Shown here: positions 1-13,325 of the stretch, in pieces
Numbering within the stretch: the first letter of the stretch is position 1
Layout: each line of letters begins with the position of its first letter
Source: Mallotus nudiflorus
Lineage: Eukaryota > Streptophyta > Magnoliopsida > Malpighiales > Euphorbiaceae
Length of the DNA stretch: 64,000 nt
Direction of reading: 5' to 3'
Assembly: GCA_947683625.1 (NCBI GenBank)
Contig: CANTUR010000793.1
Span: 7,006,001-7,070,000, forward strand
The notes under the pieces: generated by a model
What the model saw: only the letters and a program-made list of their open reading frames with translations
Told to the model about the DNA's origin: nothing
Database searches by the model: none
Translations under genes and position numbers: made by a program

Positions 1-489
1 GCACAATTGCGCTTGTTTCAACGCAAAATGTCAACTCGTGCAAATTTGTGCACAAATGGTTTTAAGACAAGATATCCAGTGTTTCCAATCAAATATTCAC
101 AACACTAATCACATATTCTAGCTTTTTGAACTCATAAATGTAAATGAGATTGTTGAATGCACAATTTGTGCACATTTGCACCTCTATGAACGCAAAATGT
201 TAACTCGTGCAAAATTTACACATAAACTGCTTAAAATATGTAATCCATTGTTCGAACTACATATTTTCAATCCTAAAGACATATTCCAACCTTTAAAACT
301 CATAATTGTAGTTGATTTAACTGAATGCACAATTTTTGCACAATTGTGCATGTTTAACGCAAAATGTGAACTCGTGCAAATTTGTGCGCAAATGGATTTA
401 AGACGAGATATCCAATGTTCCCATCAAACATTCACAACAATAATCACATATTCTAGCTTTTTAAACTATTAAATATAAATGAGATTGTT
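1..489 (+). repeat. Partial HOR: end of monomer 11, monomers 12 and 13
   Basis: The window opens inside a B monomer with the TCAACTCGTGCAAATTTGTG centre typical of monomer 11. Monomer 12 (CACCTCTATGAACG) starts near 155 and monomer 13 near 323. Confidence 0.85.
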
Positions 490-1973
490 GAATGCACAAT
501 TTTTGCACATTTGCGCCTGTTTGAACGCAAAACCTTAACTCGTGCAAAGTTTATACACAGATTGTTTAAAACATGTGATCCAATGTTCCAACTACATATT
601 TTCAATCGTAAAGATGTATTCTAGCCTTTGAAACTCAGAAATCCAATTGATTTATTTGAATGCATAATTTTTGCACTTGTGTAAACGCAAAACGTGAACT
701 CATGCAAATTTGTGCGCAAATGGTTTTAGACAAGGTATCCAATTTTCCAATCGCATATTCGTAACACTAATCACTTTTCAAACTCATAAATATAAATGAG
801 ATTGTTCAGTGCACAATTTTTGCACATTTGCACCTGTTTGAATGCAAAATGTGAACTCGTCCAAATTTGTGTGCAAATGCTTTTAGACAAGATATCCAAT
901 GTTCCAATCGCAAATTCACAACACTTATCACATATTTTAGCTTTGTAAACTCATAAATATAAATGAGATTGTTGAATGTATTATTTTTGCACTTTTGCGC
1001 CAGTTTGAACGCAAAACCTTAACTCGTACAAAATTTATGCGCAAATTGTTCAAAACATGTAATCCAATGTTCTAACTACATATTTTCAATCCTGAAGACA
1101 TATTCCAGCATTTCAAACTCGTTAATGCTGTTGATTTTGTTCAATGCATAATTTGTGGACATTTGCGTATGCTTGAACGCAAAATGTGAACTCGCGTAAA
1201 TTTGTTCGCAGATGGTTTTAAACAAGATATCCAATGTTCCAATCATATATTCACAACCCTAATCGTATATATTCTAGCTTTTTAAGCTCATAAATATATA
1301 AATGAGATTGTTGAATGCACAATTTGTGCACATTTGCGCCTCTAAGAACGAACGCAAAATTTAAGGAGAAATTATTTACAATATATGTAATCCAATGTTC
1401 CGGCTACATATTTTCAATCATGAAGACGTATTCCAGCATTTAAAACTCATAAATCTAGTTGATTTAAATGAATGCACAATTTTTGCACATTTGCGCATGT
1501 GTGAACGCAAAATGTCAACTCCTGCAAATTTGTGCACAAATGGTTTTAAGACAAGATATCCAGTGTTTCCAATCAAATATTCACAACACTAATCACATAT
1601 TCTAGCTTTTTGAACTCATAAATGTAAATGAGATTGTTGAATGCACAATTTGTGCACATTTGCACCTCTATGAACGCAAAATGTTAACTCGTGCAAAATT
1701 TACACATAAACTGCTTAAAATATGTAATCCATTGTTCGAACTACATATTTTCAATCCTAAAGACATATTCCAACCTTTAAAACTCATAATTGTAGTTGAT
1801 TTAATTGAATGCACAATTTTTGCACAATTGCGCATGTTTAACGCAAAATGTGAACTCGTGCAAATTTGTGCGCAAATGGTTTTAAGACGAGATATCCAAT
1901 GTTCCCATCAAACATTCACAACAATAATCACATATTCTAGCTTTTTAAACTATTAAATATAAATGAGATTGTT
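490..1973 (+). repeat. 9-monomer HOR variant, hybrid monomer 1/5
   Basis: 1484-bp unit. The first monomer starts as monomer 1 (CGCCTGTTTGAACG) but after the shared TTTCAATC tract continues as monomer 5 (AGATGTATTCTAGCCTTTG), then monomers 6-13 follow. Four monomers' worth of sequence is missing, and the A-class register is kept across the junction at about 575-612. Confidence 0.85.
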
Positions 1974-3461
1974 GAATGCACAATTTTTGCACATTTGCGC
2001 CTGTTTGAACGCAAAACCTTAACTCGTGCAAAGTTTATACACAGATTGTTTAAAACATGTGATCCAATGTTCCAACTACATATTTTCAATCGTAAAGACG
2101 TATTCCAGCCTTTGAAACTCAGAAATCCAATTGATTTTTTTGAATGCATAATTTTTGCACTTGTGTAAATGCAAAACGTATGAACTCATGCAAATTTGTG
2201 CGCAAATGGTTTTAGACATGGTATCCAATTTTCCAATCGCATATTCGTAACACTAATCACTTTTCAAACTCATAAATATAAATGAGATTGTTCAGTGCAC
2301 AATTTTTGCACATTTGCACCTGTTTGAATGCAAAACGTGAACTCATCCAAATTTGTGTGCAAATGCTTTTAGACAAGATATCCAATGTTCCAATCGCAAA
2401 TTCACAACACTTATCACATATTTTAGCTTTGTAAACTCATAAATATAAATGAGATTGTTGAATGTATTATTTTTGCACTTTTGCGCCAGTTTGAACGCAA
2501 AAACCTTAACTCGTACAAAATTTATGCGCAAATTGTTCAAAACATGTAATCCAATGTTCTAACTACATATTTTCAATCCTGAAGACATATTCCAGCATTT
2601 CAAACTCGTTAATGCTGTTGATTTTGTTCAATGCATAATTTGTGGACATTTGCGTATGCTTGAACGCAAAATGTGAACTCGCGTAAATTTGTTCGCAGAT
2701 GGTTTTAAACAAGATATCCAATGTTCCAATCATATATTCACAACCCTAATCATATATACTCTAGCTTTTTAAGCTCATAAATATATAAATGAGATTGTTG
2801 AATGCACAATTTGTGCACATTTGCGCCTCTAAGAACGAACGCAAAATTTAAGGAGAAATTGTTTACAATATATGTAATCCAATGTTCCGGCTATATATTT
2901 TCAATCATGAAGACGTATTCCAGCATTTAAAACTCATAAATCTAATTGATTTAAATGAATGCACAATTTTTGCACATTTGCGCATGTTTGAACGCAAAAT
3001 GTCAACTCGTGCAAATTTGTGCACAAATGGTTTTAAGACAAGATATCCAGTGTTTCCAATCAAATATTCACAACACTAATCACATATTCTATCTTTTTGA
3101 ACTCATAAATGTAAATGAGATTGTTGAATGCACAATTTGTGCACATTTGCACCTCTATGAACGCAAAATGTTAACTCGTGCAAAATTTACACATAAACTG
3201 CTTAAAACATGTAATCCAATGTTCAAACTATATATTTTAAATCCTAAAGATATATTCCAGCCTTTAAAACTCATAATTGTAGTTGATTTAATACAATGCA
3301 CAATTTTTGCACATTTGCGCATGTTTTAACGTAAAACGTGAACTCGTGCAAATTTGTGCGCAAATGGTTTTAAGACGAGATATCCAATGTTCCCATCAAA
3401 CATTCACAACACTAATCACGTATTCTAGCTTTTTAAACTATTAAATATAAATGAGATTGTT
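1974..3461 (+). repeat. 9-monomer HOR variant, second copy
   Basis: 1488-bp unit with the same 1/5 hybrid monomer as its left neighbour (junction about 2060-2098) and the same diagnostic changes, such as AAATCCAATTGATTT in the monomer 5 tail. The two 9-mers are tandem copies of one deletion product. Confidence 0.85.
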
Positions 3462-5614
3462 GAATGCACAATTTTTGCACATTTGCGCCTGTTTGAACGC
3501 AAAACCTTAACTCGTGCAAAGTTTATACATAGATTGTTTAAAACATGTGATCCAATGTTCCAACTACATATTTTCAATCCTAAAGACATATTCCAACATT
3601 TAAAGCTCGCAAATCAAGTTGATTTAATTGAATGCACAATTTTTGCACATTTGCACTTGTTTTCACACAAAACGTGAACTCGTGCAAATTTGTGCGCAAA
3701 TGGTTTTAGACAAGATATCCAATGTTGCAATCACATTTTCACAACACTAATCCAAAATTCTAGCTTTTCAAACTCATAAATATAAATTAGATTGTTTAAT
3801 GCACAATTTGTGCACATTTGCGCTTGTTTGGACGCAAAATGATAACTCATGCTAAATTTATGCACGAATTGTTTAAAACATGTGATCCAATGTTCCAACT
3901 ACATATTTTCAATCCTAAATACATATTCCAGCATTTCAAACTCATAAATCTAGTTTATTTAATTGAATGCACAACTTGTGCCCATTTGCGCATGTTTGAA
4001 CGAAAAATGTGAACTCGTACAAATTTGTGCGTAAATGGTTTTAGACAAGACATCCAATGTTCCAATCGCATATTAATAGCACTAATCACATATTCTAGCT
4101 TTTTAATCTCACAAATATAAATGAGATTGTTGAATGAACAATCTTGCACATTTGCACTTTTTTGAACGCAAAATGTCAACTCGTGCAAAAGTTATGCACA
4201 AATTGTTTAAAACATGTAATGCAACATTCCAACTACATATTTTCAATCCTAAAGACGCATTCGAGCCTTTGAAACTCATAAATCCAGTTGATTTAATTGA
4301 ATGCACAATTTTTGCGCTTGTGTGAACACAAAACGTGAACTCATGCAAATTTGTGCGCAAATGGTTTTAGACAAGGTATCCAATTTTCCAATCGCATATT
4401 CGTAACACTAATCACTTTTCAAACTCATAAATATAAATGAGATTGTTCAGTGCACAATTTTTGCACATTTGCACCTGTTTGAACGCAAAACATGAACTCG
4501 TCCAAATTTGTGCGCAAATGCTTTTAGACAAGATATCCAATGTTCCAATCGCAAATTCACAACACTAATCACATATTTTAGCTTTCTAAACTCATAAATA
4601 TAAATGAGATTGTTGAATGTATAATTTTTGCACTTTTGCGCCAATTTGAATGCAAAACCTTAACTCGTACAAAATTTATGCGCAAATTGTTCAAAACTTG
4701 TAATCCAATGTTCCAACTACATATTTTCAATCCTGAAGACATATTCCAGCATTTCAAACTCATTAATGCTGTTGATTTTGTTCAATGCACAATTTGTGGA
4801 CATTTGCGTATGCTTGAATGCAAAATGTGAACTCGTGTAAATTTGTGCGCAGATGGTTTTCGACAAGATATCCAATGTTCCAATCATATATTCACAACCC
4901 TAATCATATATATTCTAGCTTTTTAAGCTCATAAATATATAAATGAGATTATTGAATGCACAATTTGTGCACATTTGCGCCTCTAAGAACGAACGCAAAA
5001 TTTAAGGAGAAATTGTTTACAATATATGTAATCCAATGTTCTGGCTATATATTTTCAATCATGAAGATGTATTCCAGTATTTAAAACTCATAAATTTAGT
5101 TGATTTATATGAATGCACAATTTTTGCACATTTGCGCATGTTTGAACGCAAAATGTCAACTCGTGCAAATTTGTGCACAAATGGTTTTAAGACAAGATAT
5201 CCAGTGTTTCCAATCAAATATTCACAACACTAATCACATATTCTAGCTTTTTGAACTCTTAAATGTAAATGAGATTGTTGAATGCACAATTTGTGCACAT
5301 TCGCACCTCTATGAACGCAAAATGTTAACTCATGCAAAATTTACACATAAACTGCTTAAAACATGTAATCCAATGTTTGAACTACATATTTTCAATCCTA
5401 AAGACATATTCCAGCCTTTAAAACTCATAATTTTAGTTGATTTAATTGAATGCACAATTTTTGCACATTTGCGCATGTTTTAACGCAAACGTGGACTCGT
5501 GCAAATTTGTGCGCAAATGGTTTTAAGACGAGATATCCAATGTTCCCATCAAACCTTCACAACACTAATCACATATTCTAGCTTTTTAAACTCTTAAATA
5601 TAAATGAGATTGTT
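3462..5614 (+). repeat. Complete 13-monomer HOR
   Basis: 2153-bp unit. Monomers 1-5 alternate A B A B A, monomers 6 and 7 are both B, then A B A B A B. It is the first full-length unit in the window. Confidence 0.88.
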
Positions 5615-7733
5615 GAATGCATAATTTTTGCACATTTGCGCCTGTTTGAACGCAAAATGTTAACTCATGCAAAGTTTATACACAGATTGTTTAAAACATG
5701 TGATCCAATGTTCCAACTACATATTTTCAATCCTAAGCACATATTCCAGTATTTAAAGCTCGCAAATCAAGTTGATTTAATTGAATGCACAATTTTTGCA
5801 CATTTGCACTTGTTTTCACACAAAACGTGAACTCGTGCAAATTTGTGCGCAAATGGTTTTAGACAAGATATCCAATGTTGCAATCACATTTTCACAACAC
5901 TAATCCAAAATTATAGCTTTTCAAACTCATAAATATAAATGAGATTGTTGAATGCACAATTTGTGCACATTTGCGCCTGTTTGGACGCAAAATGATAACT
6001 CATGCTAAATTTATGCACGAATTGTTTAAAACATGTGATCCAATGTTCCAACTGCATATTTTCAATCCTAAAGACAAATTCCAGCATTTCAAACTCGTAA
6101 ATCTAGTTGATTTAATTGCATGCGCAACTTGTGTACATTTGCGCATGTTTAAATGAAAAATGTGTTTAGACAAGACATCCAATGTTCCAATCGTATATTA
6201 GTAGCACTAATCACATATTCTAGCTTTTTAATCTCACAAATATAAATGAGATTGTTGAATGAACAATCTTGCACATTTACGCTTTTTTGAACGCAAAATG
6301 TCAACTCGTGCAAAAGTTATGCACAAATTGTTTAAAACATTGAATCCAACATTCCAACTACATATTTTCAATCCTAAAGACGTATTCTAGCCTTTGAAAC
6401 ACACAAATCTAGTTGATTTAATTGAATGCACAGTTTTTGCGCTTGTGTGAACGCAAAACGTGAACTCATGCAAATTTGTGCGCAAATGGTTTTAGACAAG
6501 GTATCCAATTTTCCAATCGCATATTCGTAACACTAATCACTTTTCAAACTCATAAATATAAATGAGATTATTCAGTGCACAATTTTTGCACATTTGCACC
6601 TGTTTGAATGCAAAACGTGAACTCGTCCAAATTTGTGCGCAAATGCTTTTAGACAAGATATCCAATGTTCCAATCGCAAATTCACAACACTTATCACATA
6701 TTTTAGCTTTGTAAACTCATAAATATAAATGAGATTGTTGAATGTATAATTTTTGCACTTTTGCGCCAGTTTGAACGCAAAACCTTAACTCGTACAAAAT
6801 TTATGCGCAAATTGTTCAAAACATGTAATCCAATGTTCCAACTACATATTTTCAATCCTGAAGACATATTCCAGCATTTCAAACTCGTTAATGCTGTTGA
6901 TTTTGTTCAATGCACAATTTGTGGACATTTGCGTATGCTTGAACGCAAAATGTGAACTCGCATAAATTTGTGCACAGATGGTTTTAGACAAGATATCCAA
7001 TGTTCCAATCATATATTCACAACCCTAATCATATATATTCTAGCTTTTTTAAGCTCATAAATATATAAATGAGATTGTTGAATGCACAATTTGTGCACAT
7101 TTGCGCCTCTAGGAATGAATGCAAAATTCAAGGAGAAATTATTTACAATATATGTAATCCAATGTTCCGACTACATATTTTCAATCCTGAAGATGTATTC
7201 CAGCATTTAAAACTCATAAACCTAGTTGATTTAAATGAATGCATAATTTTTGCACATGTTTGAACGTAAAATGTCAACTCGTGCAAATTTGTGCACAAAT
7301 GGTTTTAAGACAAGATATCCAGTGTTTCCAATCAAATATTCACAACACTAATCACATATTCTAGCTTTTTGAACTCATAAATGTAAATGAGATTGTTGAA
7401 TGCACAATTTGTGCACATTTGAACCTCTATGAACGCAAAATGTTAACTTGTGCAAAATTTACACATAAACTGCTTAAAACATGTAATCCAATGTTTGAAC
7501 TACATATTTTCAATCCTAAAGACATATTCCAGCCTTTAAAACTCATAATTGTAGTTGATTTAATTGAATGCACAATTTTTGCACATTTGCGCATGTTTTA
7601 GCGCAAAACGTGAACTCGTGCAAATTTGTACGCAAATGGTTTTAAGACGAGATATCCAATGTTCCCATCAAACATTCACAACACTAATCACATATTGTAG
7701 CTTTTTAAACTCTTAAATATAAATGAGATTGTT
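5615..7733 (+). repeat. 13-monomer HOR with small internal deletions
   Basis: 2119-bp unit, about 34 bp shorter than its neighbours. Monomer 4 lacks about 28 bp around 6164: its ATGTG runs straight into TTTAGACAAG, losing the AACTCGTGCAAATTTG segment. Monomer 11 lacks about 8 bp around 7256. Confidence 0.86.
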
Positions 7734-9887
7734 GAATGCACAATTTTTGCACATTTGCGCCTGTTTGAATGCAAAATGTTAACTCATGCAAAGTTTATAC
7801 ACAGATTGTTTAAAACATGTGATCCAATGTTCCAACTACATATTTTCAATCCTAAAGACATATTCCAGCATTTAAAGCTCGGAAATCAAGTTGATTTAAT
7901 TGAATGCACAATTTTTGCACATTTGCACTTGTTTTCACATAAAACATGAACTCGTGCAAATTTGTGTGCAAATGGTTTTACACAAGATATCCAATGTTGC
8001 AATCACATATTCACAACACTAATCCAACATTCTAGCTTTTCAAACTCATAAATATAAATGAGATTGTTGAATGCACAATTTGTGCACATTTGCGCCTGTT
8101 TGGACGCAAAATGATAACTCGTGCTAAATTTATGCACGAATTGTTTAAAACATGTGATCCAATGTTCCAACTGCATATTTTCAATCCTAAAGACATATTC
8201 CAGCATTTCAAAATCGTAAATCTAGTTGATTTAATTGAATGCACAACTTGTGCACATTTGCGTATGTTTGAACGAAAAACGTGAACTCATGCAAATTTGT
8301 GCGCAAATGGTTTTAGACAAGACATCCAATGTTCCAATCACATATTAATAGCACTAATCACATATTCTAGCTTTTTAATCTCACAGATACAAATGAGATT
8401 GTTTAATGAACAATCTTGCACATTTGCGCTTTTTTGAACGCAAAATGTCAACTCGTGCAAAAGTTATGCACAAATTGTTTAAAACATGTAATCCAACATT
8501 CCAACTACATATTTTCAATCCTAAAGACGTATTCCAGCCTTTGAAACTCACAAATCCAGTTGATTTAATTGAATGCACAATTTTTGCGCTTGTGTGAACG
8601 CAAAACGTGAAATCATGCAAATTTGTGCGCAAATGGTTTTAAAAAAGGTATCCAATTTTCCAATCGCATATTCGTAACACTAATCACTTTTCAAACTCAT
8701 AAATATAAATGAGATTGTTCAGTGCACAATTTTTGCACATTTGCACCTGTTTGAACGCAAAATGTGAACTCGTCCAAATTTGTGCGCAAATACTTTTAGA
8801 CAAGATATCCAATGTTCCAATCATAAATTCACAACACTAATCACATATTTTAGCTTTCTAAACACATAAATATAAATGAGATTGTTGAATGTATAATTTT
8901 TGCACTTTTGCGCCAGTTTGAACGCAAAACCTTAACTCGTACAAAATTTATGCGCAAATTGTTCAAAACATGTAGTCCAATGTTCCAACTACATATTTTC
9001 AATCCTGAAGACATGTTCCGGCATTTCAAACTCGTTAATGCTGTTGATTTTGTTCAATGCACAATTTATGGATATTTGCGTATGCTTGAACGCAAAACGT
9101 GAACTCGCATAAATTTATGCGCAGATGGTTTTAGACAAGATATCCAATGTTCCAATCATATATTCACAACCCTAATCATACATATTCTAGCTTTTAAGCT
9201 CATAAATATATAAATGAGATTGTTGAATGCATAATTTGTGCACATTTGCGCCTCTAAGAACGAACGCAAAATTTAAGGAGAAATTGCTTACAATATATGT
9301 AATCCAATGTTCCAACTACATATTTTCAATCCTAAAGACGTATTCTAGCATTTAAAACTCATAAATCTAGTTGATTTAAATGAATGCACAATTTTTGCAC
9401 ATTTGTGCATGTTTGAACGCAAAATGTCAACTCGTGCAAATTTGTGCACAAATGGTTTTAAGACAAGATATCCAGTGTTTCCAATCAAATATTCACAACA
9501 CTAATCACATATTCTAGCTTTTTGAACTCATAAATGTATATGAGATTGTTGAATGCATAATTTGTGCACATTTGCACCTCTATGAATGCAAAATGTTAAC
9601 TCGTGCTAAATTTACACATAAATTGGTTTAAAACATGTAATCCAATGTTCGAACTACATATTTTCAATCCTAAAGACATATTCCAGCCTTTAAAACTCAT
9701 AATTGTAGTTGATTTAATTGAATGCACAATTTTTGTACATTTGCGCATGTTTTAACGCAAAACGTGAACTCGTACAAATTTGTGCGCAAATGGTTTGAAG
9801 ACGAGATATCCAATGTTCCCATCAAACATTCACAACACTAATCACATATTCTAGCTTTTTAAACTCTTAAATATAAATGAGATTGTT
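7734..9887 (+). repeat. Complete 13-monomer HOR
   Basis: 2154-bp unit with all thirteen monomers. Its first monomer carries TTTGAATGCAAAATG where others have TTTGAACGCAAAATG, one example of the recurrent ACG-to-ATG variation. Confidence 0.88.
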
Positions 9888-12041
9888 GAATGCACAATTT
9901 TTGCACATTTGCGCCTGTTTGAACGCAAAATGTTAACTCATGCAAAGTTTATACACAGATTGTTTAAAACATGTGATCCAATGTTCCAACTAGATATTTT
10001 CAATCCTAAAGACATATTCCAGCATTTAAAGCTCACAAATCAAGTTGATTTAATTGAATGCACAATTTTTGCACATTTGCACTTGTTTTCACATAAAACG
10101 TGAACTCGTTCAAATTTATGTGCAAATGGTTTTAGACAAGATATCCAATGTTGCAATCACATATTCACAAAACTAATCCAAAATTCTAGCTTTTAAAAAT
10201 CATAAATATAAATGAGATTGTTGAATGCACAATTTGTTCACATTTGTGCCTATTTAGACGCAAAATGATAACTCATGCTAAATTTATGCACGAATTGTTT
10301 AAAACATGTGATCCAATGTTCCAGCTGCATATTTTCAATCCTAAAGACATATTCCAGCATTTCAAACTCGTAAATCTAGTTGATTTAATTGAATGCACAA
10401 CTTGTGCACATTTGCGCATGTTTGAACGAAAAATGTGAACTCGTGCAAATTTGTGCGCAAATGGTTTTAGACAAGACATCCAATGTTCCAATCGCATATT
10501 AATAGCACTAATCACATATTCTAGCTTTTTAATCTCACAGATACAAATGAGATTGTTGAATGAACAATCTTGCACATTTACGCTTTTTTTAACGTAAAAT
10601 GTCAACTCGTGCAAAAGTTATGCACAAATTGTTTAAAAAATGTAATCCAACATTCCACCTACATATTTTCAATCCTAAAGATGTATTCTAGCCTTTGAAA
10701 CTCACAATTCCAGTTGATTTAATTGAATGCACAATTTTCGCACTTGTGTGAACGTAAAACGTGAACTCATGCAAATTTGTGCACAAATGGTTTTAGACAA
10801 TGTATCTAATTTTCCAATCGCATATTCGTAACACTAATCACTTTTCAAACTCATAAATATAAATGAGATTGTTCAGTGCACAATTTTTGCACATTTGCAC
10901 CTGTTTGAACGCAAAATGTGAACTCGTCCAAATTTGTGCGCAAATGCTTTTAGATAAGATATCCAATGTTCCAATCGCAAATTCACAACACTAATCACAT
11001 ATTTTAGCTTTCTAAACTTATAAATATAAATGAGATTGTTGAATGTATAATTTTCGCACTTTTGCACCAGTTTGAACGCATAACCTTAATTCGTACAAAA
11101 TTTATGCGCAAATTGTTCAAAACATGTAATCCAATGTTCCAACTACATATTTTCAATCCTGAAGACATATTCCAGCATTTCAAACTCGTTAATGCTGTTG
11201 ATTTTGTTCAATGCACAATTTGTGGATATTTGCGTATGCTTGAACGCAAAACGTGAACTCACGTAAATTTGTGTGCAGATGGTTTCAAACAAGATATCCA
11301 ATGTTCCAATAATATATTCACAACCCTAATCATAAATATTTTAGCTTTTTGAGCTCATAAATATATAAATGAGATTGTTGAATGCACAATTTGTGCACAT
11401 TTGCGCCTCTAAGAACGAACACAAAATTTAAGGAGAAATTGTTTACAATATATGTAATCCAGTGTTCCAGCTACATATTTTCAATCCTGAAGATGTATTC
11501 TAGCATTTAAAACTCATAAATCTAGTTGATTTAAATGAATGCACAATTTTTGCACATTTGCGCATGTTTGAACGCAAAATGTCAACTCGTGCAAATTTGT
11601 GCACAAATGGTTTTAAGACAAGATATCCAATGTTTCCAATCAAATATTCACAACACTAATCACATATTCTAGCTTTTTGAACTCATAAATGTAAATGAGA
11701 TTGTTGAATGCACAATTTGTGCACATTTGCACCTTTATGAACGCAAAATGTTAACTCGTGCTAAATTTACACATAAATTGCTTAAAACATGTAATCCAAT
11801 GTTCAAACTACATATTTTCAATCCTAAAGACATATTCTAGCCTTTAAAACTCATAACTGTAGTTGATTTATTGGAATGCACAATTTTTGTACATTTGCGC
11901 ATCTTTTAACGCAAAACATGCGCTCGTGCAAATTTGTGCACAAATGGTTTTAAGACGAGATATCCAATGTTCCCATCAAACATTCACAACACTAATCACA
12001 TATTCTAGCTTTTTAAACTCTTAAATATAAATGAGATTGTT
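9888..12041 (+). repeat. Complete 13-monomer HOR (reference unit)
   Basis: 2154-bp unit used here to number monomers. Monomer starts are about 9888, 10056, 10224, 10391, 10558, 10725, 10875, 11041, 11209, 11379, 11537, 11706 and 11874. Monomer 6 is only about 150 bp and is followed by a second B monomer. Monomer 10 is a divergent A monomer of about 158 bp with a CTAAGAACGAACGC centre. Confidence 0.9.
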
Positions 12042-12960
12042 GAATGCACAATTTTTGCACATTTGCGCCTGTTTGAACGCAAAATGTTAACTCATGCAAA
12101 GTTTATACACAGATTGTTTAAAACATGTGATCCAATGTTCCAACTACATATTTTCAATCCTAAAGACATATTCCAGGATTTAAAGCTCGTAAATCTAGTT
12201 GATTTAATTGAATGCACAATTTTTGCACATTTGCACTTATTTTCACACAAAACGTGAACTCGTGCATATTTGTGCGCAAATGGTTTTAGACAAGATATCC
12301 AATGTTGCAATCACATATTCACAACACTAATCCAAAATTATAGCTTTTCAAACTCATAAATATAAATGAGATTGTTGAATGCACAATTTGTGCACATTTG
12401 CGCCTGTTTGGACGCAAAATGATAACTCGTGCTAAATTTATGCACGAATTGTTTAAAACATGTGATCCAATGTTCCAACTACATATTTTCAATCCTAAAG
12501 ACAACTTCCAGCATTTCAAACTCATAAATCTAGTTGATTTAATTGAATGCACAACTTGTGCACATTTGCGCATGTTTGAACGAAAAACGTGAACTCGTGG
12601 AAATTTGTGCACAAATCGTTTTAGACAAGACATCCAACGTTCCAGTCGCATATTAATAGTGCTAATCACATATTCTAGCTTTTTAATCTCACAGATACAA
12701 ATGAGATTGTTTAATGAACAATCTTGCACATTTGCGCTTTTTTGAACGCAAAATGTCAACTCGTGCAAAAGTTATGCACAAATTGTTTAAAACATGTAAT
12801 CCAACATTCCAACTACATATTTTCAATCCTAAAGACGTATTCCAGCCTTTGAAAATCATAAATCCAGTTGATTTAATTGAATGCACAGTTTTTGTGCTTG
12901 TGTGAACGCAAAACATGAACTCATGCAAATTTGTGCGCAAATGGTTTTAGACAAGGTATC
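12042..12960 (+). repeat. HOR truncated by the retrotransposon insertion
   Basis: Monomers 1-5 are complete. Monomer 6 stops at ACAAGGTATC, directly followed by the LTR start TGATGCAACC. In intact units GGTATC continues as CAATTTTCC, so the insertion point lies within monomer 6. Confidence 0.9.
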
Positions 12961-13227
12961 TGATGCAACCAAGCTAAGCAAGCCCATCAAACCAAGTGAT
13001 CCATTGCATTATGAGGGACCAATGACAAGATCAAGGACAAAGAAGTTCAAACAAGCATTGAATTTGCTTGTCTTTCACATTACAAGTAAGTTGGTGGATT
13101 TGACTACAAGTACAAGCTTGGAGCCGCATGATGAAGAATTCAAGCTAATTAGCTTAATTTCCTATTCTGAAATTAATTAGCTTGAATTGGTCAAATTTGG
13201 AAGTTGTTTTTTTTATTCATATTTTGG

Positions 13228-13325
13228 AGTCAATAAGGAAGATTCAAGAATATTCCAAGTCAAAATCAACAAGTCAAAGTCAAAGTGAAATAGTCAACAA
13301 GTCAAAGTCAATGGTCAATGGTCAA
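13228..13325 (-). promoter_or_regulatory. W-box cluster in LTR 1 (nine TTGAC[C/T] cores)
   Basis: AGTCAA or GGTCAA, the reverse complements of TTGACT and TTGACC, occur at 13228, 13258, 13272, 13278, 13292, 13300, 13306, 13313 and 13320. Eight lie within 68 bp. TTGAC[C/T] is the binding core of plant WRKY transcription factors. The cluster lies about 250-340 bp upstream of the TATA box. Binding is inferred. Confidence 0.55.

Larger units (their letters stand above)
1..12960. repeat. Left satellite array, 13-monomer HOR family
   Basis: Continuous tandem satellite that runs off the left edge of the window and stops where the retrotransposon LTR begins. Monomers start with GAATGCACAAT(T/G)TGCAC-like sequence and average about 166 bp; successive copies of the same numbered monomer recur every 2153-2154 bp in the later units. 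Class A monomers have a TTAACTCGTGCAAA centre; class B have GTGAACTCGTGCAAATTTG. Order within one complete unit is A B A B A B B A B A B A B. No gene is supported here: the many 60-150 codon open frames on both strands are monomer-length, recur with every repeat and encode nothing recognisable. A centromeric or pericentromeric location is inferred. Confidence 0.97.

Noticed and set aside
7015..7040. ACCCTAATC at the end of monomer 9 as a plant telomere repeat
   Set aside because: It occurs once per HOR and is a single-base variant of the ACACTAATC found in the same place in other monomers. There is no tandem CCCTAAA.
10224..10610. A CENP-B box in the satellite
   Set aside because: I looked for a TTCG...CGGG-type pattern and found no CGGG in the monomers read.
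1..12960. Dozens of 60-149 codon open frames as a tandem gene family
   Set aside because: They are monomer-length, occur on both strands in the same DNA, are broken by every HOR deletion, and match no known protein family. They are shadows of the satellite.
12956..12960. GTATC as a confirmed 5-bp target-site duplication
   Set aside because: The right end of the element is deleted, so no second copy can be compared.
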